Positions 16,901-24,592 of a DNA stretch of 64,000 bases are shown piece by piece. Within the stretch, counting starts at the first letter, position 1. Every line of letters begins with the position of its first letter. Source of the stretch: Mangrovimicrobium sp033283385 (GTDB lineage: Bacteria > Pseudomonadota > Gammaproteobacteria > Pseudomonadales > Halieaceae); NCBI GenBank assembly GCA_033283385.1, contig JAWMQQ010000001.1, forward strand, positions 2,170,001-2,234,000, written 5' to 3'. Position numbers and translations under genes: made by a program. The notes beneath the pieces were generated by a model. That model was not told where the DNA came from and ran no database searches. It was given only the letters and a program-made list of their open reading frames with translations.

Positions 16901-18444
16901 CCAACACCTACACCCGCACCACCGAGGCCAGCGAGGCGGACCTGCCGGATATTCCCGGCAACGGGGTACGCGGCAGCTACAACGTGGCGGTAGAGGCCGT
17001 CGGCGACGACTTCCAGCGCATTCGCAAGTCCTCGTTCCAGGTGCTGGAGAACTTCGACCTGCTCGACCTGGACGGTGACCAGATGCCGGATCTCTACGAG
17101 GACGAGCACGAGTGCCTGGACAAGCTGGTGAAGGACGCCGACCAGGATGCGGACGCCAACGGCATCAAGAATTTCGATGAATGGGACCGCGGCCTCGACC
17201 CCTGCCATCCCGACACCGACCGCGGCGGCGAGGCAGATCTCTCCGAGCTGCTGCGCGGCGCCAACCCCTTCGATCCCCGCGACGACGCGTTGCCGCAGCC
17301 GATAGACCCGGAGGTGGTGGACTGGATACAGGAGCACCTGCCCTTCCCCGCCAAGAGTCAGCTGCAGCCCAATTCCAACCTGATCCGCTACCCGGTCAAC
17401 CCGGCCTACGACAGGATGCGCCTGCTGCGCAGCACCTCTCAGGCCGGTCCCTTCGCCGCCATCGCGCAATTCCCCGCCCACACCTATGGCGGACTGTACC
17501 GCGACAAGGGCCTGGTCAACGGCACCCCCTATTTCTACAAGATGATCGGCATCGACCTCGCCGGCAACTTCTCGGCACCGAGCCACGTGTTCTCCGGCAC
17601 GCCTAAGGCTGAACCCATCCCGCCCATCGGCAGTGTGCGCATCAACCGCGGCGCACCGAGGACCACCGGCACCGGCGCGAGGCTCAACCTGGTGGCCTCC
17701 GCGGATACCACAGATGTCATGGTCGGCAACGACAGCCAGTTTACCGGCAGCGCCTGGCAGGCTTTCGCCAGCACCCTGCCCTGGGTGCTCGTGCCCGATC
17801 CGGATTCCGGCATCGCCACCGTGTTCGTGCGCTACCGCGATGCTGCGGGCAACCTGTCACCAACCGTGTACCAGGATTCCATCCGGGTGCTGTCCCCGCT
17901 CGACGTGGGCACGGTCGAGGGCCAGGTGTTGCTGGCGCCGGCGACACCGGTGGAGGGTATCGTGCTGCAGACCATCGGCGAGGCCGACACCCAACCGGGT
18001 TTCACCGCGGCGACCGGCAAATTCAGCATGAAACAGACCCCCGCTGGCATCTACGAGTTTCGCGCCTCCTACCCCGGCTACCAGACGGCTGTCGTCCCCG
18101 GTGTCGTGGTGGCCAATGGCGGGCTGACCTCGGTGAGCGGTATCGCGCTCAACCCCATCGATTCGGATAACGACGGCGTTCCCGATCTCGGCGATAACTG
18201 CACGCTGGTGGCGAACCCCGGCCAGACCGACACCGACGGCGATGGCTTCGGCAATATTTGCGACGCCGACTTCGACAACTCGAACCTGGTCGACTTCCAG
18301 GACCTGCTCTACATGGCGTCGGTATTCCGCACCGGCGACCCGGAGGCGGACCTGGACAGCTCCGGTACCGTCAATGTGCTGGACTACTGGCGGCTGCTTT
18401 CACTGGCAGGGAAGCCGCCGGGGCCGGCGGGGGTATTGCCCTAG
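13996..18444 (+). CDS. giant exported HExxH + VWA protein, CLCA-like architecture
   Basis: 1482 residues. ATG 13996 follows GGAGGAG with nine bases spacing and opens a signal peptide (NGLVCRTLLAALLLPAALPA). A protease-like region carries GHELFHHV (H160-E161-H164). A VWA domain begins near 562 with the MIDAS motif DRSGSM (D569, S571, S573). A beta-sandwich region follows at about 780-1010. Thrombospondin-3-type calcium repeats lie at 1023-1095 (DLDGDQMPD) and about 1385-1420 (DSDNDGVPD, DTDGDGFG). A carboxypeptidase-regulatory-like domain is at about 1305-1380, and a dockerin-like end has FDNSNLVDFQDLLYMAS and DLDSSGTVNVLDYWRLL. The order HExxH, VWA, beta domains matches CLCA family proteins. 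It is probably secreted and calcium-stabilised. Confidence 0.85.
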   Translation: MNGLVCRTLLAALLLPAALPARATHPDTFPFELTTSTYDYNIHFDATGPYDCSADSPPMGADLNYFPIVQAYNVADALDRDGNPVPGFPAGYIDGYTSLGFNSPDFAGEDDEVLIYDCAPGGAHDDADCDNGQASATRIRLPSTVWCDASERNLRRVTGHELFHHVQFSYAPASTYLTWGKVAFEGTARMMEDEIYDDIDGDSNLSFWNEAEDYLEAPNRDFWRVSYESALGWKHMSEQFGTVTTEPQYGVDFIRTFWETVESYPSSPDLPAAIEETIQSFDPSASLKSWFYDFSVANIAKEFDLSAIPDREKYQYVDENDGNGVAFAKVARTWSGNILSAFPAVSVVSRWGASYFEADLSDGCAPGWILGYRIGSADDARHTVLAVNDADEVVRMTRGSGEDFSVAFLQDDFGFPNHLSRLLAVVTGGDEQIAFNYEFDCGPGSLDLRFPDASYQAFVGPPDNPRNMIVRVRVSGPAGLGGASVLGFRPEQFDVYVGTNGAPADRAEVLAGAEIQGEYWLTVRPPAKPDTNTYDLYVSLLGGVFSLNDFQFDAVSYEERILDQLLVIDRSGSMVGPASSPKIDAAKNAGRLFVDITTDQDRVGLVSFSGDAVEPNNDATVDAALDDATDTHKQTVRDAISAIAVGGATSIGDGLDTGASEFALHGSAEGEDWIVLLGDGMENEELYWNQVEAAIKAAGIKVNAIALGADADQVLLQEIANETGGQYYYVDAGSLGGASTTQGSGASSTQGSGSSTTLAATPAGLANRLADAFAASSEIMQGHERLWEQAGTMASGGNASYPIEITGGGIINARFLFNWEDPADELGVEILRPGGAPVVDGVDGAQILVDDSHVVVQVGDLDAGTWTVNLSGDTGSPEFLAILSGDDVQGPELSVYFGQAPNPAFDGFGGKFLRGLPQPIIAELLDDAGAVVGADVVANVEHPDGSVIVLPLFDDGTHGDREPGDGIYANTYTRTTEASEADLPDIPGNGVRGSYNVAVEAVGDDFQRIRKSSFQVLENFDLLDLDGDQMPDLYEDEHECLDKLVKDADQDADANGIKNFDEWDRGLDPCHPDTDRGGEADLSELLRGANPFDPRDDALPQPIDPEVVDWIQEHLPFPAKSQLQPNSNLIRYPVNPAYDRMRLLRSTSQAGPFAAIAQFPAHTYGGLYRDKGLVNGTPYFYKMIGIDLAGNFSAPSHVFSGTPKAEPIPPIGSVRINRGAPRTTGTGARLNLVASADTTDVMVGNDSQFTGSAWQAFASTLPWVLVPDPDSGIATVFVRYRDAAGNLSPTVYQDSIRVLSPLDVGTVEGQVLLAPATPVEGIVLQTIGEADTQPGFTAATGKFSMKQTPAGIYEFRASYPGYQTAVVPGVVVANGGLTSVSGIALNPIDSDNDGVPDLGDNCTLVANPGQTDTDGDGFGNICDADFDNSNLVDFQDLLYMASVFRTGDPEADLDSSGTVNVLDYWRLLSLAGKPPGPAGVLP

Positions 18445-18524
18445 GCAGGCGCTCGCGGCGTGGGGGGCGTGACGACTTCGCTGCTCGACGTGTCGTACAG
18501 CAACGTGACGTTGGCGCACACGCC

Positions 18525-20369
18525 TCACACCTGGTTGGAAGGAGCGCCAGGGGCGGCCCGGGAAAGCAATTCTTCGATCTGCGCCCAGTGCTCCCTGAAC
18601 GGCTCGCTGCCCGATTCCGCGTAGTTGAGGTTCTTGAAGGTATCAGTCATACGGCTGAACCAGCGCCGTGCATCGGCCTTGTCGCCGAACTGTAGTTCGG
18701 CTTCACAAATCGTTTGCAGCAGTTCGAAGCTCTGCTTCTGCCGGGCAATATCCGTGGAGACATCCACCGGGTCGAACGCATCCTGCTGCAGGTAGACCAT
18801 ATCGACCAGCATGGCCTTCTGCTGGGTGACAAAATCCGCCCCGCTGACGCCCTCCTCGCCGGTCACTTGCATCATGCGGGATATTTCCTCCCCCCTGTGC
18901 AACAGGTCTTCGATAGCGCCCACCGCGTCCAGCCAGCTTGTCCCGAGGTTGTCGTCGAACCACGCCCGCAGTTGCTGCGGATAGCGGCTCCAGGACTGCA
19001 GGGGATCGACGGCCGGGTAAAAGCGCTTGTAGGCGCGGTCGTAGCTCAGGCCCAGAAAGGTCTTGACGGTATTCAGCGTACCCTGGGTCACCGGCTCCTC
19101 GAAGTTGCCCCCCGCAGGTGACACGGTGCCGATCAACGTCAGCGACCCCACGCTGCCATCGTTGCCCTGGATGACACCGGCGCGCTCGTAGAGGTTGCGG
19201 ATCGAGGATTCCAGGTAGGCGGGAAACGCCTCTTCCCCGGGGATCTCCTCCAGCCGGCCCGAGGTCTCGCGCATCGCCTGCGCCCAGCGCGAGGTCGAAT
19301 CGGCAATCAGCAACACGTCGTAGCCCATCTGCCTGTAATACTCGCCGATGGTCACGCCGGTATAGATGGAGGCCTCCCGGGCAGCCACCGGCATGGAAGA
19401 TGTGTTGCAGATGATGACCGTTCTGTCCATCAATGTGCCCCCGGTATGCGGGTCGGGGAGCTGCGGGAACTCGGTGATCGTCTCGACCACCTCGCCGGCG
19501 CGTTCGCCACAGGCAACCACGATCACGATATCCACGTCGGAGTAGCGGGATATGAGATTCTGCAACACGGTTTTTCCCGCACCGAAAGGACCGGGAATAC
19601 ACCCGGTGCCCCCCTTGGCGATAGGGAAAAACGTATCGATCAGCCGCAGCGTGGTAACCATCGGCTGGCTGGGGTACTGGCGGATGCTGCTGCGCCGCTT
19701 GAGCAACTGCTCCGGCAGCGGCTTGCGGACAGGCCAGCGCTGCATCATCCTCACCTCGTGCAGCTCATCGCTGGCGTCTTTCAGGCGGGCGATCACGGCA
19801 TCCACGGAGAAACTCCCCTCCTGGATCCAGTCCACGCTCAGTTCGCCCTGCAGCCGCAGCGGCACCATGATCTTGTGGGCGTAGCGTCCCTCCTGCACGG
19901 TGCCGAGGACATCCCCGGATCGCACCGTGTCGCCGACCCGGCTCAGGGCGACGAAACTCCATCGCTCGGTGCGGTCCAGCCCGGGAACCACGGCACCGCG
20001 CTGTAGAAACCTGCCGTAAAGGGCCTCCAGGCGTTGCAGCGGGTTCTGCAGGCCATCGTAGACCTGGCGCAACAGGCCCGGGCCCAGTTCGATCGAAAGC
20101 AGTTCGCCGGTCTGCTCGACCGGATCCCCTATCGCCACGCCGATGGTGTCCTCGTAGACTTGTACATCAGCCCGCCGGCCGCGAACGCGGAGCACTTCGG
20201 CCTTGAGTTTCTCCCCCCCGCCAGCACTTGCGGGACAGATATAGACCACCTCGTTTTTCATCAGCGGCGTGGTCTCCCCCGCGCAGGACTCCACCGTGAT
20301 GACATCGTCACTGACCGCGACGACCCGGGCCGAGGCACTCCGCTGTGACGTGGCCTGGTCCCGGCTCAT
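18525..20369 (-). CDS. atpA: V-type ATP synthase/ATPase catalytic subunit A
   Basis: 614 residues, the usual length for V/A-type subunit A. The Walker A motif GPFGAGKT is at about 260-267 (K266), with VVACGERAGEV and DVLLIADSTSRWA as the catalytic Glu region and Walker B. The V-type non-homologous insert (about 110-200) is present, distinguishing it from F-type beta. It is the last gene of the seven-gene operon; its ATG overlaps the DUF2764 stop (ATGA). It hydrolyses or makes ATP in the cytoplasmic head together with subunit B. Confidence 0.96.
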   Translation of the reverse strand: MSRDQATSQRSASARVVAVSDDVITVESCAGETTPLMKNEVVYICPASAGGGEKLKAEVLRVRGRRADVQVYEDTIGVAIGDPVEQTGELLSIELGPGLLRQVYDGLQNPLQRLEALYGRFLQRGAVVPGLDRTERWSFVALSRVGDTVRSGDVLGTVQEGRYAHKIMVPLRLQGELSVDWIQEGSFSVDAVIARLKDASDELHEVRMMQRWPVRKPLPEQLLKRRSSIRQYPSQPMVTTLRLIDTFFPIAKGGTGCIPGPFGAGKTVLQNLISRYSDVDIVIVVACGERAGEVVETITEFPQLPDPHTGGTLMDRTVIICNTSSMPVAAREASIYTGVTIGEYYRQMGYDVLLIADSTSRWAQAMRETSGRLEEIPGEEAFPAYLESSIRNLYERAGVIQGNDGSVGSLTLIGTVSPAGGNFEEPVTQGTLNTVKTFLGLSYDRAYKRFYPAVDPLQSWSRYPQQLRAWFDDNLGTSWLDAVGAIEDLLHRGEEISRMMQVTGEEGVSGADFVTQQKAMLVDMVYLQQDAFDPVDVSTDIARQKQSFELLQTICEAELQFGDKADARRWFSRMTDTFKNLNYAESGSEPFREHWAQIEELLSRAAPGAPSNQV

Positions 20370-21052
20370 GCGATCTTCTCCAATTCCAGCAGTGATGCCT
20401 GCATGGCGGAGTTCACCAGTTCATCGAACCTCTGCCGTGCATGCTCCGCGTTGTAACTGGTCCAGCGATCCACGAGATCCCAGCGCATCAGGTACAGCCA
20501 GACGGCGGAAAAACTGTAGTCGTCGCTGGCCTGGCGGCTGCTGTAATAACTCCAGGCCTCGCCCAGCAGGAGCCGCTCGAGTTCGTGGCTCTCCCCCCGC
20601 TCCAGCAGCTGCCGGGCCTCGGGCAACCAGGTGAAATGCTGCTCCAGCCGGAAGTGGGGGTGATTCCAGTTGCGCTCGATATGCCGGGTGTAGCGGCCGA
20701 AACCCCAGGCCGCCCCGGCCGGCGGCACGTCCTCTCCCCGGTGGCGGCGCCGCAGCGCCGCGACGAGGGTGCGCAGGTCCATGCGCCACAAAAGCCACTC
20801 GCGCATATCGTTATATTCGACGAGGTCCATCGTGCGCCGGGCGCGCCGCACGAGCTCGCTGTCGCTCTCCCCGGCGGAGATGCCGCCCCAGTAAAATGAC
20901 GCCGTGAGTTTACCCAGCAGCGAACGGTCGCCGAAGTCCAGCATGGAGAGGCGTTTGTTCAACTGCACCCGGCTGATCGGCGCGCGCCTGTGCACAAACG
21001 GGTTTGCCAGGTAAGGCAGGGAACAGATCAATTCAATATATTGCGTCGCCAT
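20366..21052 (-). CDS. DUF2764 protein of the V-type ATPase operon
   Basis: 228 residues, soluble and alpha-helical (MATQYIELICSLPYLANPFV at the start). The family (DUF2764) is known from chlamydial and spirochaete V-type operons, where it sits between E and A exactly as here. Those operons lack recognisable C and F subunits, so a role as replacement stalk component or assembly factor has been suspected; this is inference. The start ATG 21050-21052 lies three bases after the E stop, and its end overlaps atpA by four bases. Confidence 0.85.
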   Translation of the reverse strand: MATQYIELICSLPYLANPFVHRRAPISRVQLNKRLSMLDFGDRSLLGKLTASFYWGGISAGESDSELVRRARRTMDLVEYNDMREWLLWRMDLRTLVAALRRRHRGEDVPPAGAAWGFGRYTRHIERNWNHPHFRLEQHFTWLPEARQLLERGESHELERLLLGEAWSYYSSRQASDDYSFSAVWLYLMRWDLVDRWTSYNAEHARQRFDELVNSAMQASLLELEKIA

Positions 21053-21055
21053 GGC

Positions 21056-21733
21056 TCAGCCCACCACACCCTCAAGAATGGCGCGAAAGCGCGGCTGCAG
21101 GTGTTCCAGGATGAGGCCGTTCAGGGCCTGGTCGGTGAGTTCAACCTGCACTTCACCGTCGCGCATGATGATCTGCATGCCCGCCCTGCCCTGCGCACCG
21201 GTGGCGACCTCGACACCCTGGGTAAAGAGCTGCCGCGCCACCTCCGAGATCATCTCCAGCAGCGGACCGCCCTGCAGCAGGCTGGGATCGTCGCGCAGTT
21301 GCTGCAGGTCCGTCGCCCGCTCCGGCAACAGGATACGGACCTCCTCGTCCGGCAGCTGCGAACGGCCGGCGGCACTGATAAGGAGTTGTTTCAGCGTATG
21401 GGGGTCTTCGAGTTCCAGGACGATGAGCTTGCCCAGCTGCCGGGCGAACTGCCGGCTCAGGTCGTCCCGCAACTTCATCCGGATATCCCGGTATGCCATT
21501 TCCAGTGCGTCCGCGCCCGCCTTGCGGACGAAGGCGGCGTCCTCCTCCGCCTGTTTGCGTACCTGCGCCGCCTCGGCCTCAGCCTGTTGCACAATCCATT
21601 CGGCGCGGCTCTCGGCATCCGCCACCAGCCTGGAGCTGGCCTCCTTGCCGGCGTTTACGCCCTTGTCGCGCAACTGGTCGATCAGTTCCTGGATGCCCCG
21701 GGACGTCTGCATTCCCTCTTCTGCATCAGCCAT
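21056..21733 (-). CDS. atpE: V-type ATPase peripheral stalk subunit E
   Basis: 225 residues. The N-terminal half is a long charged helix (RAEWIVQQAEAEAAQVRKQA), the C-terminal half a compact alpha/beta domain (GMQIIMRDGEVQVELTDQAL), as in V/A-type E subunits. E forms the outer stalk, holding the head against rotation. No separate G/H stalk partner gene is seen in the operon. It lies 12 bases after atpK and 3 before DUF2764. Confidence 0.9.
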   Translation of the reverse strand: MADAEEGMQTSRGIQELIDQLRDKGVNAGKEASSRLVADAESRAEWIVQQAEAEAAQVRKQAEEDAAFVRKAGADALEMAYRDIRMKLRDDLSRQFARQLGKLIVLELEDPHTLKQLLISAAGRSQLPDEEVRILLPERATDLQQLRDDPSLLQGGPLLEMISEVARQLFTQGVEVATGAQGRAGMQIIMRDGEVQVELTDQALNGLILEHLQPRFRAILEGVVG

Positions 21734-21745
21734 GCCCTGTCCTCC

Positions 21746-22192
21746 TCACGCCGGCAGGTTGCCGGACAACACCAGTGCAAACACGAAAGCAAAAACGGCG
21801 AAACCTTCGACAATCGCTGCCGGAGCGATACTCAGGCCGAAAATTTCCGGCTTGTTTTTCGATGCGTTGATCGCCGCCACTACCGCGCGCCCCTGGTAGA
21901 TTGCTGCGTACATCAGCGCGAGGCCAGTCAGGGTACCGATACCGAACAGGCCCCCGGCCACCTGCGGCGTCACTTCCCGGTTGAGGGTGAACATGATCAC
22001 GATCCCGTAGATCACCTGGCTCGAAGGCAGTGCGGATACCCCGATGAACTTGCCGTATCCCCCCTCCACGTCGAGCATGGCGCCGACCGCGGCCTGTCCG
22101 GCCAGCGAGCAGCCGATTGCGCTGCCGATGGCTCCCAGCGCCGTAGGGGCGAAGATGCCGAACCAGCCCAGCGCAGTCATGATCCCTTCCAT
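21746..22192 (-). CDS. atpK: V-type ATPase membrane rotor subunit K (c-type), sodium-type site
   Basis: 148 residues, four hydrophobic helices from two fused hairpins. The ion-carrying acid E129 lies in helix 4 (PAAIVEGFAVF); helix 2 carries LPSSQVIYG (L55, S58, Q59) and helix 3 YQGRA (Q100). These correspond to the Enterococcus hirae NtpK sodium ligands L61, T64, Q65, Q110 and E139, with serine for threonine. The start ATG 22192 has AGAGGAGG seven bases upstream; ATG 22180, overlapping the atpI stop as ATGA, is an alternative. Confidence 0.93.
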   Translation of the reverse strand: MEGIMTALGWFGIFAPTALGAIGSAIGCSLAGQAAVGAMLDVEGGYGKFIGVSALPSSQVIYGIVIMFTLNREVTPQVAGGLFGIGTLTGLALMYAAIYQGRAVVAAINASKNKPEIFGLSIAPAAIVEGFAVFAFVFALVLSGNLPA

Positions 22193-23991
22193 GTCGAGCC
22201 TCCTCTCTTGGCAAAAGCTTTGAACGGGTATCCCTCGTCGCGAATACCCCAGTTATAAAACTCCATCAGGTTCAGGCGCAGTCCATGGATGAGGCCGCTC
22301 ATCAGGGTCAGCACGAAATTGAGGGTGTGACCCAGCAGGATGATGAGTAAAAAGGCAAAGAATCCCGCATGGGTGAAGCTGTCCCTGGCGGAAACGGCCA
22401 GTTCGTTGAACGTGGTGGCCAGCGACGAGCTCGCCAGCCCCAGGGCGAACAGTCGCATGTAGCTCAGGACGTCGCCGAAGGCCTTGGTCAGGCCGGTGAG
22501 CGCGCCGACCCCGGAAACCAGGTTGAGCCCGGCGTTTTTCACCGAGTCATAGGGCCGCTCGCCGGAGAACACCAGTAACAGTACCAGCCAGGCCAGCAGG
22601 CCGTAGCTGAAGGGACTGGCGGCCGCGGCGAAGTCATCCGCCGTCACGTACTGCATCCACAACCCGAAACCGCTGCCCACGCCGATGAACCAGGCCAGCG
22701 CCACCATGGCCACGCGGGTACCGCGGTTGGTCCAGAACACGGTGGCGTGCGCGATCATCAGGTGAAGCACGCCGACAGCGATGGACAGGCGCATCATCGT
22801 GTCGAAGTCGTTGAGGTCGAGCAACGCCAGCGCAGCGGGTACGCTGTGCGGCGGCGGGCGCATGCCGAAGTAGCTGCCGACCAGTACGCCGTAGACTATC
22901 GTGCAGGCGGCGATTGCGGCCCACAGGTTGCGCAGCCGAATCGCGGTGGAGCCCGGGGTGGAGAAGCGGCGCCAGCCGAACACAAGCGGCAGCGCCATCA
23001 GCGCGCCGTAGCCAGCGTCCGCCGCGATCATGGCAAAGAACAGGGAAAAGGACACGAACACCAGCGCGGACGGGTCCCAGTTGGTATAGCCGGGCAACTG
23101 GAAGAAACTCACTGCCTCCTGTCCACCCCCCACCCGGTCGCCGTTCAACAGCAGGGTCGGGGGCGTGTCCTCCTCATCGGGCTCGCGCAGGGTATAGGCC
23201 GCAGACACGCTCGCGACCCACTCGGCCAACCGCTGTACCGCAGCCTCGGGGATCCAGCCACGCACCGCGAACAGGCCGTCCGCCTCGTAGGCATCACGCT
23301 CCGCCGCATCGAGATCACGGCGGTCCAGCGTGGCGAGCATCGCGCTGCGCAGCTGGGGTATCCAGCGAGTGAGTGATTCGCGCTCCGCTTCCATTTCCTC
23401 GATACTGGCCCGGACCTCATCGAGCTTTTCCGCGATTTGCGACAGCGAGAGGGAGCCGGTGTGCACCCGGGCATAGGGAACATCCGCATCCGTCGGCTCC
23501 TGCGGCGAGACCACCACCAGGTAGTGAAAGCGCTTGTCCGAGTGCACCAGTTGCCAGGGCAATCCGACCTGTTCCAGGCCGGCTTCCCTGCCCACGGGTA
23601 CCAGGTAGAACCAGAGCAGGTTCCGATCGAGTTCGCCGGGCGGGGGAAATTCGAATTCGCCCCAGGGACGCAGGTCGCGACGGCGCTGTTCGAGCAACTC
23701 GACGCGGTCGATGGCATCTTCGCGGCAATGTTTATTGCCCAGTACCTCATCCACCAGTTGCGCAAAATCGATCTCGCTGCCGGCGCGCCGGGGCCGGCGT
23801 TTGCGCGGGCAGTCCTCGAGGTAACGCAGGGCTTCCCGGGCGTCGTCCACCACGTCGGGACCCATTCCCTGCGCGCCCTGCTTGACGTCAACCAGATGCA
23901 CGGCCCCCAGCGCCTGCAGGCCATCGAGTATTTCGCGCTTGCGATCCGCATCGCCGACCAGGGTCAATTCGAGTTGCCGGGCAATCGCCAT
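22177..23991 (-). CDS. atpI: V-type ATPase membrane stator subunit I (a-type)
   Basis: 604 residues from ATG 23989-23991, four bases after the atpD stop. The longer open frame upstream only covers the end of atpD. The N-terminal about 320 residues form the cytoplasmic arm with two coiled-coil stretches. Then come seven to eight hydrophobic helices (LVFVSFSLFFAMIAADAGYGALM; YSFGLLAW-like stretches; FLLIILLGHTLNFVLTLMSG). It provides the ion half-channels beside the K ring. It overlaps atpK by 16 bases. Confidence 0.92.
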   Translation of the reverse strand: MAIARQLELTLVGDADRKREILDGLQALGAVHLVDVKQGAQGMGPDVVDDAREALRYLEDCPRKRRPRRAGSEIDFAQLVDEVLGNKHCREDAIDRVELLEQRRRDLRPWGEFEFPPPGELDRNLLWFYLVPVGREAGLEQVGLPWQLVHSDKRFHYLVVVSPQEPTDADVPYARVHTGSLSLSQIAEKLDEVRASIEEMEAERESLTRWIPQLRSAMLATLDRRDLDAAERDAYEADGLFAVRGWIPEAAVQRLAEWVASVSAAYTLREPDEEDTPPTLLLNGDRVGGGQEAVSFFQLPGYTNWDPSALVFVSFSLFFAMIAADAGYGALMALPLVFGWRRFSTPGSTAIRLRNLWAAIAACTIVYGVLVGSYFGMRPPPHSVPAALALLDLNDFDTMMRLSIAVGVLHLMIAHATVFWTNRGTRVAMVALAWFIGVGSGFGLWMQYVTADDFAAAASPFSYGLLAWLVLLLVFSGERPYDSVKNAGLNLVSGVGALTGLTKAFGDVLSYMRLFALGLASSSLATTFNELAVSARDSFTHAGFFAFLLIILLGHTLNFVLTLMSGLIHGLRLNLMEFYNWGIRDEGYPFKAFAKRGGSTWKGS

Positions 23992-23995
23992 GCGC

Positions 23996-24592
23996 TCAGT
24001 CTCCCTGCTGCTTCTGCTTGGCCAGTTTGGAGCGGACGACACCGGCCCTCTCCTGGTCCGACAGGAACAGGCCTATGCGCTTTATGTTCTTCGCAGCCTG
24101 GGGTATCAACACCTTGGAAAACAGGTTCACACGCTGTGTAATCGTGCGCGCCGCCACCTCCAGCCCTGCGACGCGCAGTTGCATGACCTCCGCCTCCAGG
24201 CGCAATAACACCGCCCGCTGCAGCGCAAGACAGAGTTCGTCGAACCAGTGGGGCCGAACCAGCAGGCCGTATTCCGCCACCGTCACCTGTACGCCGCCCA
24301 GCTTCGGCAGGTGCGTACCCAGCAGGTTCTCCTCCTCCAACACCAGGTTCTCCACGGTGACCAGTTCGCCAAGCGCGATACTTTCAACCGTCAGCATCGG
24401 CAGCCGCCGGGCGATCTGGTCCTCCAGCGCGGCGATCTCGTCGCGCCGGGCCGCCAGCTCGGCCTGGGCTTTCTTGCGCTCCGCGAGCAGTTGCTTCTGC
24501 TTCATTTCGAGCGAGGGCAGGTAGCGCTCGTAACTGGCCTGCCGGCGCTTCTCCGCGGACAGGGCGCTCTTATTGAGTGCGAGCTTCGCCAT
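23996..24592 (-). CDS. atpD: V-type ATPase central stalk subunit D
   Basis: 198 residues, almost wholly helical: N-terminal coiled coil (MKQKQLLAERKKAQAELAA) and C-terminal coiled coil (RRVNLFSKVL-like TQRVNLFSKVLIPQAAKNI). This is the rotor shaft between head and membrane ring. The typical family pattern KxALxxEKRR is seen at LNKSALSAEKRRQAS. It overlaps the end of atpB by 23 bases. Confidence 0.92.
   Translation of the reverse strand: MAKLALNKSALSAEKRRQASYERYLPSLEMKQKQLLAERKKAQAELAARRDEIAALEDQIARRLPMLTVESIALGELVTVENLVLEEENLLGTHLPKLGGVQVTVAEYGLLVRPHWFDELCLALQRAVLLRLEAEVMQLRVAGLEVAARTITQRVNLFSKVLIPQAAKNIKRIGLFLSDQERAGVVRSKLAKQKQQGD

Noticed and set aside
13897..17586. Very long open frame on the minus strand opposite the CLCA-like gene
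   Set aside because: It is the antisense shadow of a GC-rich gene: low-complexity Val/Gly/Ala composition, no domains, and the plus strand has signal peptide, HExxH and MIDAS motifs.
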